Both the position numbers and the translations under genes were made by a program. A stretch of DNA of 64,000 bases, from contig NW_004624732.1 of assembly GCF_000247695.1 (NCBI RefSeq), positions 45,767,124 to 45,831,123 on the forward strand. Direction: 5' to 3'. The notes beneath the pieces were generated by a model that had not been told where the DNA came from, ran no database searches, and saw only the letters and a list, made by a program, of their open reading frames with translations. Below, piece after piece: positions 1-11,773 of this stretch. How positions within the stretch are numbered: position 1 is the stretch's first letter; the number at the start of each line of letters is the position of its first letter. This DNA comes from Heterocephalus glaber. Its lineage: Eukaryota > Chordata > Mammalia > Rodentia > Bathyergidae.

Positions 1-320
1 AATAGTTTCTCTGGTGTGAGAAACTGAAAGTGTAAGTAAGGACTAAAACCTATAATAGGTCATGTGAAATAGGAAGAAAAGGAGCAATGGGGAAGGGGAA
101 GTGGGAGGGGTTGGGTAAAGGAAAGAAGGGAATGGAATTAATATGAGAAAATGGAAACACAGGAACAAAATCTTTCTAAATAGGGAGGAATGGATGGGTT
201 GAAGGGAGGGCAGGGGAAGGGAGAAAAATAAGAACCAAGAGAAATTATGTAAAGGTGCAAATTTCCAATGATGAATGTCATTATATTGTTACCTAAAATG
301 TACCAATGATTAGAATGAAT
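1..320 (+). mobile_element. L1 LINE 3' untranslated region, cut by the window edge
   Basis: A purine-rich, G-run-containing stretch ends in a segment (about 240-300) that recurs at the 3' ends of several other copies here: 'atgtaaaggtgcaaat' followed by 'tgtaccaa'. G runs at 89-115 are typical of mammalian L1 3' UTRs. The left end lies outside the window. No coding sequence remains. Confidence 0.75.
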
Positions 321-598
321 AATTGATAATGCAAAATAGGAAGAAAAGCTGCAAAGGGGCAGTGGGAGGGTCAGGGGAAAGGAAAGAAAATAAAGGAAAA
401 ATGATGAGAAATGGAAAAATTGGAAATAAAGTCTTTGTAATTAGGGAAGGGTGGAGGGGGTGAAATGTGGGCTAGGAATGGGGAAAAAATAAGAACCAAA
501 GTGCATCATGTAAAGGTAGAATTCCCAATGAGAAATGTAAATGTGTTGTATACCTACAATGTACCAATAAAATAATTTAAGGAAAAAAAAACTCCAAA
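321..598 (+). mobile_element. Second L1 3' UTR copy in the same orientation
   Basis: Repeats the layout of the preceding copy: 'aaaataggaagaaaagc', then a G-rich purine tract, then 'atgtaaaggtagaattcc' and 'tgtaccaataaaa', ending in an A-run at 588-598. It is almost the same as the 3' piece at 16627-16751, so it belongs to a relatively young L1 subfamily of this genome. It sits head to tail with the copy before it. Confidence 0.75.
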
Positions 599-1412
599 GA
601 ATTAGACCCCCCAAAATGAAAGACCTAATAAAAAATGGCCAACTGAAATTAATAGACACTTCTCAAGAGAAAATGTACAGATAGCCAATTAATACATTAA
701 AAAAACTTTTAAAGTCACTAGTTGTTAGAAAAATCCAAATTAAAATAACACTGAGATTTCATCTTACTTCAGAAATAATGACTATTATCAATAAATTAAA
801 TAATTAAAAAAAAAAAACACTGGTGAACCTGCAGGGCAAAAGGAGCACTCGTACATTGTCCGTGGGGATGTAAATTAGTAAAACCAACATTGAAATTGGT
901 ATGGAGATCTGTCAAAAAGCTAAATATAGAAACTCCATTTGATCCAGAAATTCTCCTATGAGGTATCTTCTCGAAAGGGTTCAAGACACTGTATTGCAGT
1001 GCTAAAGGCATACTCATGTTTATAGCAGCACAATTTACAATAGATAAATCTTGGAAGCTGCTTCTATGTCCAACACCAAATGGAGGATAAAGAAAATTTG
1101 GTATTTATAATCAATGGAGTACTACTTTGCTAGGAAGAAAGACAAACCTGAGTAATTTGGAGGAAAATGAATGCTTCTTGAGTCCATAATGCTGAGAGAA
1201 ATAAATCAGGCACACAAGCATATATTATATATTTTCTTTTATATGAGAAATCCAAAGTATAAGTAAATTAAAGAACAAATAAAAGACAGATAATAGGAAA
1301 TAAGAAAATAGATCTTTTGCAAATGTGGAGGAGGAGATGTAAAAACAATTGTATTCATTATGTACCACCAACATGTATGAATAATAATAATAATAATAAT
1401 AATGATAATAAT
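599..1412 (+). mobile_element. 5'-truncated L1: end of ORF2 plus 3' UTR
   Basis: The plus strand resembles the L1 ORF2 C-terminal and 3' region, including the recognisable segments 'acacttctcaagagaaaa', 'actccatttgatccagaaat' and 'ataaatcaggcacacaag'. It ends in an (AAT)n tail at 1380-1412. The reading frame is broken throughout. The 3' UTR differs from the copies at 1-598, so this is an older or different subfamily. Confidence 0.75.
1380..1412 (+). repeat. (AAT)n microsatellite forming the L1 tail
   Basis: About ten ATA/AAT units with one interruption (aatgataataatg). It lies exactly at the 3' end of the preceding L1 and so probably grew from its poly(A) tail. Confidence 0.9.
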
Positions 1413-1955
1413 GAATTCTTGAGGTTAACATCACCAGAGAATGATTATTTCTTTTAATAACCAAACAGCCAAAGTCTTCCTGGCCAGTCCCTGGGTATCT
1501 GTGGAAATGATCAGAGGTGAAAGAAAGCTTGGGGTTATTACAGACAAAGATCAATACTATTGCGTGACTAGTAGTCAGGCAATTACAACACCTAGGAAGC
1601 AATAAAAATCCAGAAACCAAAGAGGAGCATAAAGATGAGTGAGGTCACATGCCTAAAAGGACAGCAAAAGGTAATCTAGGGAGGTGGGTTAAGGAACAGC
1701 ACAAATGCTACATATTGAGTCAGCTGGAAATCTGATGTAAGCTGGTAACTGTGAGAATTACTTATAGGAATAAACATTCTGATCCGGTAAAATTAGTGGA
1801 AGAGACTGTGCAATTGTGGTTTTAATATCTAATATATCTTATAATTGACAAAACAGATATATCAAGGCATTGGCTACCTCAAAATAGTTTATCAAAATAG
1901 TTCTTCATTTTTTGTTCTTTATAGGTCATTTGTTATATTTCACAATAGCCGTTGT
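1413..1955. other. Unassigned intergenic sequence
   Basis: AT-rich sequence with no gene, RNA gene or repeat that I recognise. The open frame at 1225-1620 (minus) reads through the (AAT)n repeat and is not a gene. Confidence 0.5.
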
Positions 1956-2515
1956 ATTTTATATTAATTTTTAATTGATACATGAGGCATAATAATTATA
2001 CATCCTCATGTGTTACCATGTGATGTTTTAATACATGTGTATATGCATTTCATATTACTTAAATCAGAATAAAAATACATCTATATCCACAAATATCTTT
2101 CATTCTATTATGATAAAAATACTCCAAATCTTCTTTTAGTTTTTTGCAATGTGTAGTTCATTATCATTATCTAGTTAGTCTACTGTGCAGTAGCACAGAA
2201 TATATTTCTTCTGCCTAACGATAGCATAGTACCTACTAACAAACATTTCTTTATCCCTCCTACCACACGCTCTCCACACATTTTGGTAATTACCATTCCA
2301 CTTTAAACTTCTATGAGATTAAATTTAATTTAATATTTCACATATACATGAAAGCAGTTCTTTTCTTTCTCATCCTGGCTTTTTTCACTTAACGTAATGA
2401 CCTCTGTTGTCACTAATAGAAGGATTTAAATGTTTTAATGGCTGAGTAGCATTCCATTTTGTATATGTACCAAATTTTCTTTCACTTCTTATATTTTATA
2501 AGTAATGAGATTTTT
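1956..2515 (-). mobile_element. Old L1 (L1M type) 3' region on the minus strand
   Basis: The plus strand shows the antisense of an old mammalian L1 3' end: 'gatgttttaatacatgtgta', then a 'ctactgtgcagtagcac' segment, 'taattaccattccac', 'cttttttcacttaacgtaat' and 'tggctgagtagcattccatt'. These occur in the order expected of an antisense L1MA-like element. It is well diverged, so it predates the rodent-specific copies. Confidence 0.75.
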
Positions 2516-3394
2516 TATGCCATATTTTAGTGCCTTGAACTGTGCCTTTCATTTTTATTTTTCATGCTTTATAAGCAAATGACTGTTGTTGACACAGAGT
2601 ATGGCAAGATATGGACCCTGCTCAACTAAGTAGTTTATATGCAATAGTGTGTTATTTTAGAGGATAGAAAGGCTTTGAAAAGCGAATCAGAGAAAAAGTA
2701 GCCAAAGCAAGAAAAGGACAGAGTGATTTGAGGAGTGGAATAAGGAAAAGGTTAAATGAAGAGAGGGGAGTTCACCTTAGGCATTGCACAGAGATTTCCT
2801 GGATGTGTGAGTACATAGTTCACTTGTTAAGAAGCTACCAATAGGATTACTCCGTCAGTTGATGGAGAAGGGAGTAAGGTGGGAAATAGGGATAGGAACA
2901 CATACCTCTCTCATTTCTATTTTCTAAACATTAAGTGGCATTACTTAAATGTGGTTAGTTTGAATTTTACTCTATTTGTTTTACAACTAGCTGACATTTT
3001 CTAAGTCATCAACTTCATTTTTTTACATTAATGATAATTTACTCCAATGAATATTTATATAGAATTGCCCACCGAAGAGGAGCTCCACAGAAAATAAGTA
3101 CTTTAATTTATTGTGATTATTGCTTTGGAATACACATTGGAAACCAATCTTGTAATTCTCTTTCCTTTGTTTACTACTAAGTCACATCTGTCCTGTCCAT
3201 GAACCTCAGAGTCTCTAAGAAGCCAAGGACCTTTACTTTTGTGCTGTTCTTAATAACACTTAAAAGTGTTTATATGCAGTCACATTCTAAATGGACATTA
3301 TAAACTGCTCAAGTACATGAAGAACAAACTGCAAATTCTCCATATTTGTAAAAAAAAAAACTACTCAATTTGCTGTTGTGATACTGATTGTATC
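2516..3394. other. Unassigned intergenic sequence
   Basis: No gene or recognisable repeat seen. AT-rich with short A-runs only. Confidence 0.5.
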
Positions 3395-3782
3395 AATTTA
3401 CTAGAGATGCTGTAACAAAAAACTATAAACTGCCCTCAACAATATAAATTTGTTTGCTAACTAGTCCGGAAACTAAAGATCTAAAACCATGGCTTAACAG
3501 GTTGGTTTCCTGAGACCTTTCTTCTTAGTTTGCAATAGCAGCTCATTTGCTGCCTTCTCACAATGTCAGTCTTCTATGCCTTGACATCTCTCTGTGTGTC
3601 CACATTTCCTTTTCCTAAAAGGAACACCTACCTGAATCAGGACTTGACCCAATGGCTTCTTTTCCTTATAATCTCTTTAAATGCTTGAACTTCAATTACA
3701 ATCACATGCTAACCTACTGAGGCTCAAGTCTTCAACATTTATTTTTGGTGGTTAAGGGGAACACAATTCAATCTGTACTACT
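3395..3782 (-). mobile_element. MLT1-type MaLR solo LTR, minus strand
   Basis: The plus strand begins 'agagatgctgtaacaaaaaa', continues through 'tggtttcctgagacctttct', 'gtgtccacatttccttttcc' and 'ggacttgacccaatggc', and ends 'ggaacacaattcaatctgta'. That is the familiar antisense order of an ancient MLT1 LTR. Divergence is high and the edges are approximate. Confidence 0.65.
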
Positions 3783-3968
3783 GGCAAACAAAAATTTTAC
3801 AAATATTGAGCAGGGTAACTCACATGTTTATAAGAGCTGGAAAGAAATGTACATGCATAAAAAATGATGAGGAAAACAGAAATGAGGTGAAGAAAACAGA
3901 AACAAGAATCTGAGCTGAAAAGGGTGTTTGCTTTAGAAGGCAAACATAGTCTCTGAAAGAATCCTAGC

Positions 3969-4461
3969 CGTTATGCCTTGTGTGTGGACATTCCCCCAAA
4001 GCCTCATGCAGTTTTAGGTGAGGCTTTTTCTAAGTTGGCTGCATGGAGAATGTGGGATAGACTCATGGTTCAGTGCTAGGCTCAAAGGCTCTAAGATTAA
4101 AATTGTGAGTGCTACCTGCTCTGAGTAGTCTGGATAAAATTTAAAGGTTAGAAAGAGCTATGTTTGTTTCTTGTTGCATTCGCTGTCTTCTGCTGCCATG
4201 AGCTATTGCTCCTCTGCTGTGTGCCACTCTGCCTTGGAGCCAGTCCATTCTGGATTTAAACCTCTACAAACTGAGTTAAATAAACCTTTCCTCTTGATTT
4301 TTGTTCTTGTTTTTGTTTTGGTACCAGGGATTGAATTCGGGACCTTGAGCTTGTAAGGCAGGTGGTGGAACCACTGAGCAAATCCCTGACCCTAAACCTT
4401 TCCTCTTTTAACTTTGGGTGTAGGATATTTTGTCTCAGCAACAAGAAAAGTAATTAAGACA
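3969..4461 (+). repeat. 5' LTR of the MaLR element
   Basis: Starts 'cgttatgccttgtgtg' (expected TG start mutated to CG) and ends near 'taattaagaca'. Contains a polyadenylation signal-like 'aaataaa' at 4278-4284. It would be about 380 bp long without the SINE inserted at 4296-4392. The same LTR family occurs at 5911-6281 and 16905-17336. Confidence 0.8.
4296..4392 (-). mobile_element. ID-like tRNA-derived SINE inside the 5' LTR
   Basis: The minus strand reads as a tRNA-like head ('ttgctcagtggttcc' region, with box-B-like 'ggtcccgaattcaatccc') followed by an A-rich tail, seen on the plus strand as a T-rich run at 4296-4320. It is flanked by a perfect 15-bp target duplication, 'taaacctttcctctt', at 4281-4295 and 4393-4407, so it inserted after the LTR was already in place. 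Confidence 0.9.
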
Positions 4462-5910
4462 GAAATTTTGTACCAGAGAAATGGGATCATTGCTGTGGCC
4501 TAACCATATGGTTCAGGAGCCTTTGGAACTGGCTGTTGGAAGAGTTTGGAAAAATTTGGAGAAGCCAGCTGAAAAAGTAGAGCTCTAATGCCTTAGGCTG
4601 CACTATACGGAAAATTTGGGTGAGAGCTCAGAAGACAAGAAGGCTGATAGAAATGCTGTTAGTAAAGACCAGACTCAGGAAGGTTCAGCTTGGAAGAAGG
4701 ACTCTATTGGCTGTTGGACTTCAGATGCTGTGTTATGGATTGATGAAAAGTTTGTCTGCATTTTTCTTATGTCCAGAGATTTTGCCTGTGACTAAGATTA
4801 AGGGCAGCAGACGAACTAATCTTGTAGAAAGAATTCCAAGGCAATCTAATGTTGAGGTGGTGGCATGGTTACTGTTGGAGGCCTTTAGCCAGATCTATGT
4901 TGAGAATCAAGAGCGGTGAGCCAAGCAGAATTATTAATGCTGTGAATTTGGCCAGAAAGGAAGCTCCCAATAAAGCTGTTTTCTGCAAAGATAGAGCACA
5001 GGAGATCTTGACTGCTGAGAAGAACAGGAGAATTAAAAAAAATAGTCTGCAGGCATCACAAGAAGCAGCAGGACTCCACCCTTTGCAGCTTCAAATTTGC
5101 AAAAGCGAAAAACTTTGCTTTGAGAAGAAAGCACCAGAGCATCATGTTCCAGAATGGTGGTAGCCTAGGGAAGTTACTTCTATGGATTTGGTTTATAGGC
5201 TGCAAACCCTTACAGACAAGAGAGAAGGATGTCTGGCTATTGCTCCAGCTGGCAGTAGACTCTGGTGGTATCCACATGGTGCGGGCTTTAGGTGAATGGA
5301 GAAAGCAAGAATTGTGGGGTCAGCAAGGTTTCCATCAAGGTTTTAGAAGGCCTGGGAGGCCAGGCAGTGTGCCCCAAGAGGGCAGTGTGCGAAGCTGTGA
5401 GAGTAAAGCCAAAGGTACAGTGGAGACCCCAGAAGTTTGAAGATGGCAGGAACATGGATTGTCTGAGGAAAACTGTAAGGAGGGAGCAGAGCTGGGCCCA
5501 GAGAGAAGCCATGGGAGCTATAGCCACTAGAAAAGGCCTCAGGGTGAAGCCACCTAACCCTTTGCCACAGATGGCCACAATTGCCAGGGATCCTGGGATT
5601 GGAACTGTGGGATTTAATATTTGCCTTGCTAGAGTTTGGTCTTGCTTTGGTCCCCTTTGTTTGTATTCCCTGTTTGTAGCTTTTGGAATGAAAATGCTTA
5701 TCTTGTGCCATTGAATGTTGAAAACATTTAAATTTCTTTGCATTTTTACAGGGATTTGTAGCTAAGACTCTGCCTTAAATCTCAAGGAGAGTTGGGACTT
5801 GGAATTTTCAGCAATGCTAAAACTGTTAGGACTTTGGCAACTCTTGGAGATGGACTAAAGGCATGTTGCATAAAGGGATGCACATGAGTTTTGGGAGGGC
5901 AGGGGTAGAA
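4462..5910 (+). mobile_element. MaLR internal region, non-coding remnant
   Basis: Shares the order of landmarks known from MaLR internal sequences: 'ggaactggctgttgg' soon after the LTR, 'attttgcctgtgac' in the first third, 'tggtcttgctttggtcccct' and 'tttttacaggg' near the end. The open frames at 4620-4919, 4849-5163 and 5292-5714 fall in this stretch. They have no recognisable retroviral domain and overlap in different frames, so I treat them as remnants rather than genes. A similar piece lies on the minus strand at 55980-56390. Confidence 0.75.
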
Positions 5911-6281
5911 TGTTATGGCTTGTGTCTAGATGTCCCCCCAAAGCCTCAGGTGGTCATAGGTGGGGTTTTTCAGAGGTGGCTGAATCTAGAGTGTGATTGA
6001 TTCATGGTGCAATGCAAAGCTGAAGGGCACTAGGACTAATGTTGTGAGTACTACTCACCCTGAGTAGTCTGGATAAGATATAAGGGATAGAAAGAACTCT
6101 GGTTGTTCTTGTTGCTTTTGCTGTCTTTCACTGCCATGAACTATGCTCCTTTGCCACCTTGCCTTGGAACCAGCCGATTCTGGACTGAAAACTCTATGAA
6201 GTGGAAGTTAAATAAACCTTTCCTTTTTTGATTTTGGGAGCAAGGTATTTTGTCTCATCAACAAGAAAATTAACTAAGACA
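5911..6281 (+). repeat. 3' LTR of the MaLR element
   Basis: Begins 'tgttatggcttgtgtct' and ends 'aattaactaagaca'. 'aaataaa' at 6210-6216 matches the polyadenylation-signal position of the 5' LTR. It lacks the SINE present in the 5' copy. Confidence 0.8.
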
Positions 6282-6345
6282 CTGGACCTTCCAATAGTGA
6301 TTAAAGGAAGCTTAATATCTTGATAATCATATTAAATTATCCAAT

Positions 6346-6439
6346 CATATATATATATATAGGAAGTTAAAATGTGAAATATATATCATAAATAACGTAT
6401 AAACATATATATTTCACACACACACACACACACACACAC
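6346..6439. repeat. (AT)n and (CA)n microsatellites
   Basis: An (AT)8 run at 6346-6361 and a (CA)12-13 run at 6415-6439, with AT-rich sequence between them. Just downstream of the MaLR 3' LTR. Confidence 0.9.
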
Positions 6440-7904
6440 CTCTCTAGGCAATGTAATAACTACAGTAGGGATGAAAAAATCAAAAGGTCACTTGATTCCA
6501 ATTTCTGACATGGAGAATGAATATAGAGTTCTAGATCTGTGTGTTTCTGATAAATGGCAAAGCATTTAACAATCAATAATTCAGCAACATTTTATTTTTG
6601 AAAATAACAGAAATTTAAGTTATTTTCAGGTAGAGACTATGTCAATGACAATAATTTCTATGAAAATTTAGGAAAAATAGGTTGGAGAAAGAAGACATAC
6701 AGGGTGGAGAGTGACCAGTCTAAACATACACAACAAACAAAAATTAAAGCGATATTTGGTAGAAGTAATAGGAATAGTATCAAATTTAAAAATGTAGTCC
6801 CTTCTCCTCTTTGAAGAGATGCTCATAATATGCTAATGAATGTCAAAGGGTTGGGAAAGAGAAAAGGCAATCACACTCAATGTGTAACAAGAGGACTTCA
6901 TCTCTTCTGCATATAAAGCTTTGGACCTGCATTTTATTTCAAGTTTGGTGAACAGCAATCAGTTCCCCTTTGTGATTAGTTTCTGTCTTTTCACTTAGAG
7001 AGGGTTGAGACAGAGTTCTAAAGGTTATTCTATACCAGACAAAAGGAGTACATGAAAAAATAAAAGGCTTTTCAAATGATCTAAAGTGCACTTGAATCTG
7101 CCACTTTGATATCATTAGCAAATTGTGATTGATTAAGTATCACAGTTAAATCTCTTGTAAGCTTTTTGGTAGAAAAGCTGGTATAGTGAGTGTGGGTATT
7201 CTCAGTATGTGGCATTATTTTCTAAATGTAGAAGTGATATTTCTTCAGATTGCATAATCCTATCTTTTACTCTTGAAATTATGAAGTTTGAATCATGAGA
7301 GGAGTTCCTCCTGAATAAGGTTTCAAGCAGGTGATTGTCTTGTCATTTCCAGCTGGGCATTAACAGCAAGAGTCTGGGAATGATGCTATTCCACAGATAA
7401 TGCAAAGTAGGAATCAAACAATTTATTGTATTGCTTTTATAAATTATTCTTTAGTTAAGTTATTTTTTCACAAAGTTGGCTCACTTCATTTAACAACTTT
7501 CTTTGAGTCAAGGAGAAGAAGATAATGCTTTCTTTAATACTGATTAAAAAATACATCCTAGAAATCACTGAAAGTCACCAAAATTATCTTAAACATAACA
7601 ATAATATATCTACGAAACCAGGTGGCTTGATATACAGGACACTCTTTAAGCCTTTTTTTCTGTGAATTTGATGATATTGTATTTGGGGAATGTATTCGGA
7701 GAGAGAAAACAAAGGTTAGTTTAATATAGATTCCTGTAGGAAAAGGGAATACACAGATAATTTTACAAAAGTATGTGGAAGAGGAGGTAGGTTATACAAT
7801 TTAAAAGTTACATATACTATGAAAGGAAGATTCACACAGTAAAATACAGTTATACATCTGCCATTTTATGGCTGTTTCACTTTGGCATTTTATGTTTCTT
7901 AGAG
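6440..7904. other. Unassigned intergenic sequence
   Basis: No gene or clear repeat. The short minus-strand open frame at 6939-7121 has no recognisable domain and no flanking splice or poly(A) context. Confidence 0.5.
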
Positions 7905-10100
7905 GCTAAATTTTCCTCCTCTCCTATCTTTTTTTCTTCTCTATTTTTAGATTTGTACCTGTGTGTAATACATAATAAATACTCTCTTCATTTATCTTTC
8001 ATTTTGCATCTTAAAATTACTTATACTTTTGGTTTGTCATATAAGAGAAATCATGTGATATTTAAGCTCCATTGTCTGACTTAATTCACTTTGCTGTATG
8101 GTCTAAGGTACATTCACTTTCCTAAAAAGAGTCAAATTTATCCTTCTTTATGGTTGAGTAGTACTCCACCGTGTGTGTGTAAACATGAACATTTTCTTTA
8201 TCTATTCATCTGTTGATGGATCTGTTATAGTACCAGGTGGGAGATATAGATCTACCCTGCTTCCAAGCATTAGGTACTATGAATTGTGCTGCTATAAACA
8301 TAGGTATGTACATATCAGTGTTATATGATGTCATTAATTCTTTAGATGTCCACAAGATCAATAGGTGAAAAGGAATCTCTATATTTTTAGTTACCTAAAG
8401 GATCTCTATATAGATTTCCATAAAGTTTGCATTACTTTACATTTCACCAACAAGGTAGAAGCATTCCTTTCTTCCTACAAGTTCACCAGCATTTTTATTT
8501 TTTGAGTTCTCCATAGACTAAGATGAAATCTGGGTTTGTTTTTTTATTGTTGTTGTTGTTTATATGTATGAGTCTAATGGCCCAAATGACAAACACTTTT
8601 CATGTCCCACTAGCCATTTGTACTTCTTTACTTGAGAAATATCTATTCATTTTAACTGTTCATTTTTTATTGCATTTTTATTTTGGGGAGGGTCAATATT
8701 TCTCAGTTCTTTACATATTCTAGATCTTAAAACAGTCTGAAATATAGCTGGCAAACTTTTTTCACATTTGTATGTTGTTTTTCACTCTGTTGGCTTTTTC
8801 CTTTGCTATGCAGAAGGTTTGAAATTTAATACATCCCATTTGTGGATTGTTGGTGTCATTTCTTTTGTTGTTTGTTTGTTTTTTAATTAATTTTATTGAT
8901 ACATTTTGGGTATACAATATAATGACATTGATCATAGTAATTTGTACCTTTATATAATATATCTTGGTCCTTATTTTTTCCCCATTCCCCTTCCTTCCCT
9001 TCAACCCCTCCACCCCTCCCTATTTATAAAGACTTTGTTTCCATTTTTTCATTTTCTCATGCTATTTCTTGTGCAGTTGAGGTTCTGTTCAGAAAGTCTT
9101 TGCCTACTGTATCTCTGCAAGAGTTTTACTTATTTTATCTTTCAGCAGACCCAGAGTTTCTGATTTATAGGTGGGTCTTGATGTATTTTGATTTCCTTGC
9201 AGTATGGGGTGAGAGATATAGGTCTAGTTTCACTCTTCTGCATGTGATTTACCAGTTTTCCAACAACATGTGTTAAAGAGGCTGTCTTTTATCTAGCCTA
9301 TGTTTTGGCCCCTTTATCAATGACCAGACATGTGAAGGTACATGCTCAATTCTCTTCCACTGATCAACATGTCTGCTATTGCACCAGTATCATGATGTTT
9401 TTATCATTGTGGCTTTGCAGTATAACCTGATATTGTGAGGCCTTCCCCTTTGCTCTTGTCACCCAGGATTGCTTTTGTTATTCTGGGACATTTCTGGGTC
9501 CATATAAATACAGGATTGCTTTCTCCTTTTCTGTGAGGAATGCTCTTCATATTTTAATTAAGATTGCATTAAATCTATGTACAACTTTTCATCATATGGC
9601 CATTTTGACTATATTCTTTCTGGATATCTAGGGACACAGACACTTTTCCATTTCCTGATGTCCTTTTCAGTGTCTTTTTTCAAAGTAATATAATTTCCTT
9701 TATAAAATATTTTCACTTTCTTGATTTGGTTAATTCCTAGCTACTTATCTTTTTGTAAACTATTGTGAATGGTATTGCTTTTTTGATTTCTTTCTCCATG
9801 GGTTCATTGTTGGTGTACAGGAAAGAAATTGATTTTCATGTATTGATTTTGTATCCTGCTACTTTGCTGAAATTGTTTATTTGTTCTAGGACTATTTTGT
9901 TGGAATTCTTAGATCTCCTATGTAAAGGAATATATCATTTGTGAATAATGATAGTTTGACGTCTGCCTTTCCTGTGTGTATCATATTTTTTTGCTTTCAG
10001 TTGCCTGACATATGTCTAAACTCCGGAGTACCTTATTGAACAACAGTGGTGCGAGTGGATAACCTTACTTGTTCCTCATTTTAAAGAAAACACTTTCAAT
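7905..10100 (-). mobile_element. L1 LINE, 3' part of ORF2 plus 3' UTR, minus strand
   Basis: The plus strand carries antisense L1 landmarks in order: 'tatggttgagtagtactcca' (about 8150), 'ttatctattcatctgttgat', 'ctatgcagaaggttt', 'cagaaagtctttgcctac', 'tttgtatcctgctactttgct' (about 9849) and 'cttacttgttcctcatttt' (10066-10084). Reading the minus strand, the reverse transcriptase catalytic (F/Y)xDD motif near 9940-9960 appears degraded (FTND where FADD is usual), so the copy is inactive. A younger L1 tail has inserted at 8868-9063. Confidence 0.85.
8868..9063 (-). mobile_element. Young L1 3' UTR tail nested in the older L1
   Basis: A poly(A)-side T-rich run at 8868-8890 leads into 'attttattgatacatttt', then a pyrimidine-rich stretch with 'ccctccacccctccc'. 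This is the antisense of the 3' UTR family seen at 1-598. The host L1 resumes at about 9074 ('gttgaggttctgttcagaaa'). An imperfect 10-bp target duplication is visible: 'atttcttttg' (8858-8867) and 'atttcttgtg' (9064-9073). Confidence 0.75.
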
Positions 10101-11758
10101 TTCTCTTTCTTTCTATATTCACTTCTCTTCTTCCTCAGATCCTTTCCTGTTTCACAGGAAATAACAAATAATGTGGAGTGCTGGAAAGGTTGTTTTTCAT
10201 CCAATCAATCACAAATAGCTTCTTTTTCACCTTCTGTGTTTTTTTTAATACTGCTACTCATCTTTGGCCTGTTCCCAGTTTTCTTTCACACTGCCTTTCC
10301 ATCCTGCTGTAAGCTCACCATACAGTACCCTTCGAACAGGGTTTGCACAGCAAATTCAATACCTGTGTCGTCTTGTACTTACCCAATTCATTGTCATTCA
10401 ATACCTGTTAAATAGTGGCATTTGCCCAGTGATAAAATGACAAATGTGGCATAAATTGGGACCTCAGAGGGGTTGCATTCTAGCTAGAGACTGCACCATT
10501 AACCAAGAAATCACAGACCAGGGCTGAGAGGCTGCAGTGTCATGACAACATGCAAGAATCGCCACACTCAACGACCTCAAGATAACTTCCTGATTGCGTG
10601 TGTCTAATGTGAGACTATCACAGTGTGCAAAGGAAGATAGGATAGAAGACAGAATTTTCTGTCAGAGGAAACATGAGTAAATAGTGGTCAAGATTAAGGT
10701 GTCATTGACTTTTCAAGGGATCCAAGTGATTTTGTGGGCCTGAGGAAAATGTCTTCATGAGAGGATAAGTGGTAAACTGGAGGAGTCCAAGAATCTGGTT
10801 TGGAAGAAAACAACATGGGTCTAATTATGAAAGGTAATTATATGTCCAAGCATGTACATATATCTTGAGGCCATTTTCAAGGGAGTGAAGGGATTTTTAT
10901 GAGTCAGTGACCAGAGCTATGTTTTTGCTAGTTGGCTTTGTTAGGCTGTCGTAAATGCTAGAAGACCATTTAAGAGTTTGTGTCAATTTTGAGGAGAGGT
11001 AAGGATGATATTAAGTAGGTAATGATAGTACATAAAGAAATTTACATTTACAAGACAGAATTTAGAAAATAATGTAAAAAAGATATGGTTTGAAGGGAAA
11101 TGAAATGTGAGGGTAGAGCTAAAAATGATATTGCATTCAAAAAGTAGAGCCTCTGTGAAGGCAGAAATTCTTTGGGAACCAAATTGAGTATAAGGAGCTC
11201 AATTTTATTCAAAATGGGTTTAGCAGGGGCCTGACCTGTACTCAGATGTATAGACTTTTTAAAAATCTCTCAAAAACAGTTCCATTTTATCTTTTCTATT
11301 TTATCTCCTAAGTTTCTTCTTCAGTATACCTAATATTTTTCCTATTACTACATTCAAAGCATACCAAGGCATTTTTTAAAGAACATGAAATATCTATCTT
11401 AACTTGTGGTTGTTTTAAAAGCTGGAATGCTTTTCATGTTATCTTCAGAGAATTCCACTTATATGATTTTGATTGTGATAGTTATTTTAATGCACATTTT
11501 ATAGGTGAGAAAATTGATGTTAAATTGTTAAGTGTCCTGCCATACGTTTTGATTAAACAGAGAATTCCCCAGCACAACCCGAAATCCTCTAACTTGTAGC
11601 CACCTATTTTATCTTTAGGTGTGTTTTAAATGAGAAATATAAATAAAATAATATTTTAAAATATTACTGGATATAGTCTGTATAGTAGTTGTGATATAGA
11701 TTTTAAGTGATAGACAAATTTTTTATGTAAACATTTTAATTGATAGTCTAAATATACT
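10101..11758. other. Unassigned intergenic sequence
   Basis: No gene or confident repeat. The 80-codon frame at 10173-10415 is hydrophobic and low in information; I do not support it as a gene. Confidence 0.5.
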
Positions 11759-11773
11759 AACTTGTATAAATCT

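Larger units (their letters stand above)
3969..6281 (+). mobile_element. ERVL-MaLR element, both LTRs and internal region
   Basis: Two related LTRs (3969-4461 and 5911-6281) in the same orientation flank about 1.45 kb of internal sequence. The overall plan is that of non-autonomous mammalian MaLR elements of the MST/THE1/ORR1 type. The internal region starts with a tRNA-primer-site-like segment just after the 5' LTR and ends with a purine-rich tract ('gttttgggagggcagggg') just before the 3' LTR, where plus-strand priming would occur. By eye the LTRs are clearly related but well diverged, so the insertion is old. A clean 5-bp target duplication is not visible (ctagc on the left, ctgga on the right). 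It has no intact open frame and no recognisable gag, pol or env. Confidence 0.8.

Noticed and set aside
1225..1620. 131-codon minus-strand open frame
   Set aside because: Contains a long Tyr run from the (AAT)n repeat and no domain; it crosses the end of an L1.
5288..5743. Overlapping open frames on both strands, up to 151 codons
   Set aside because: All lie in the MaLR internal region, overlap one another on opposite strands and match no protein family.
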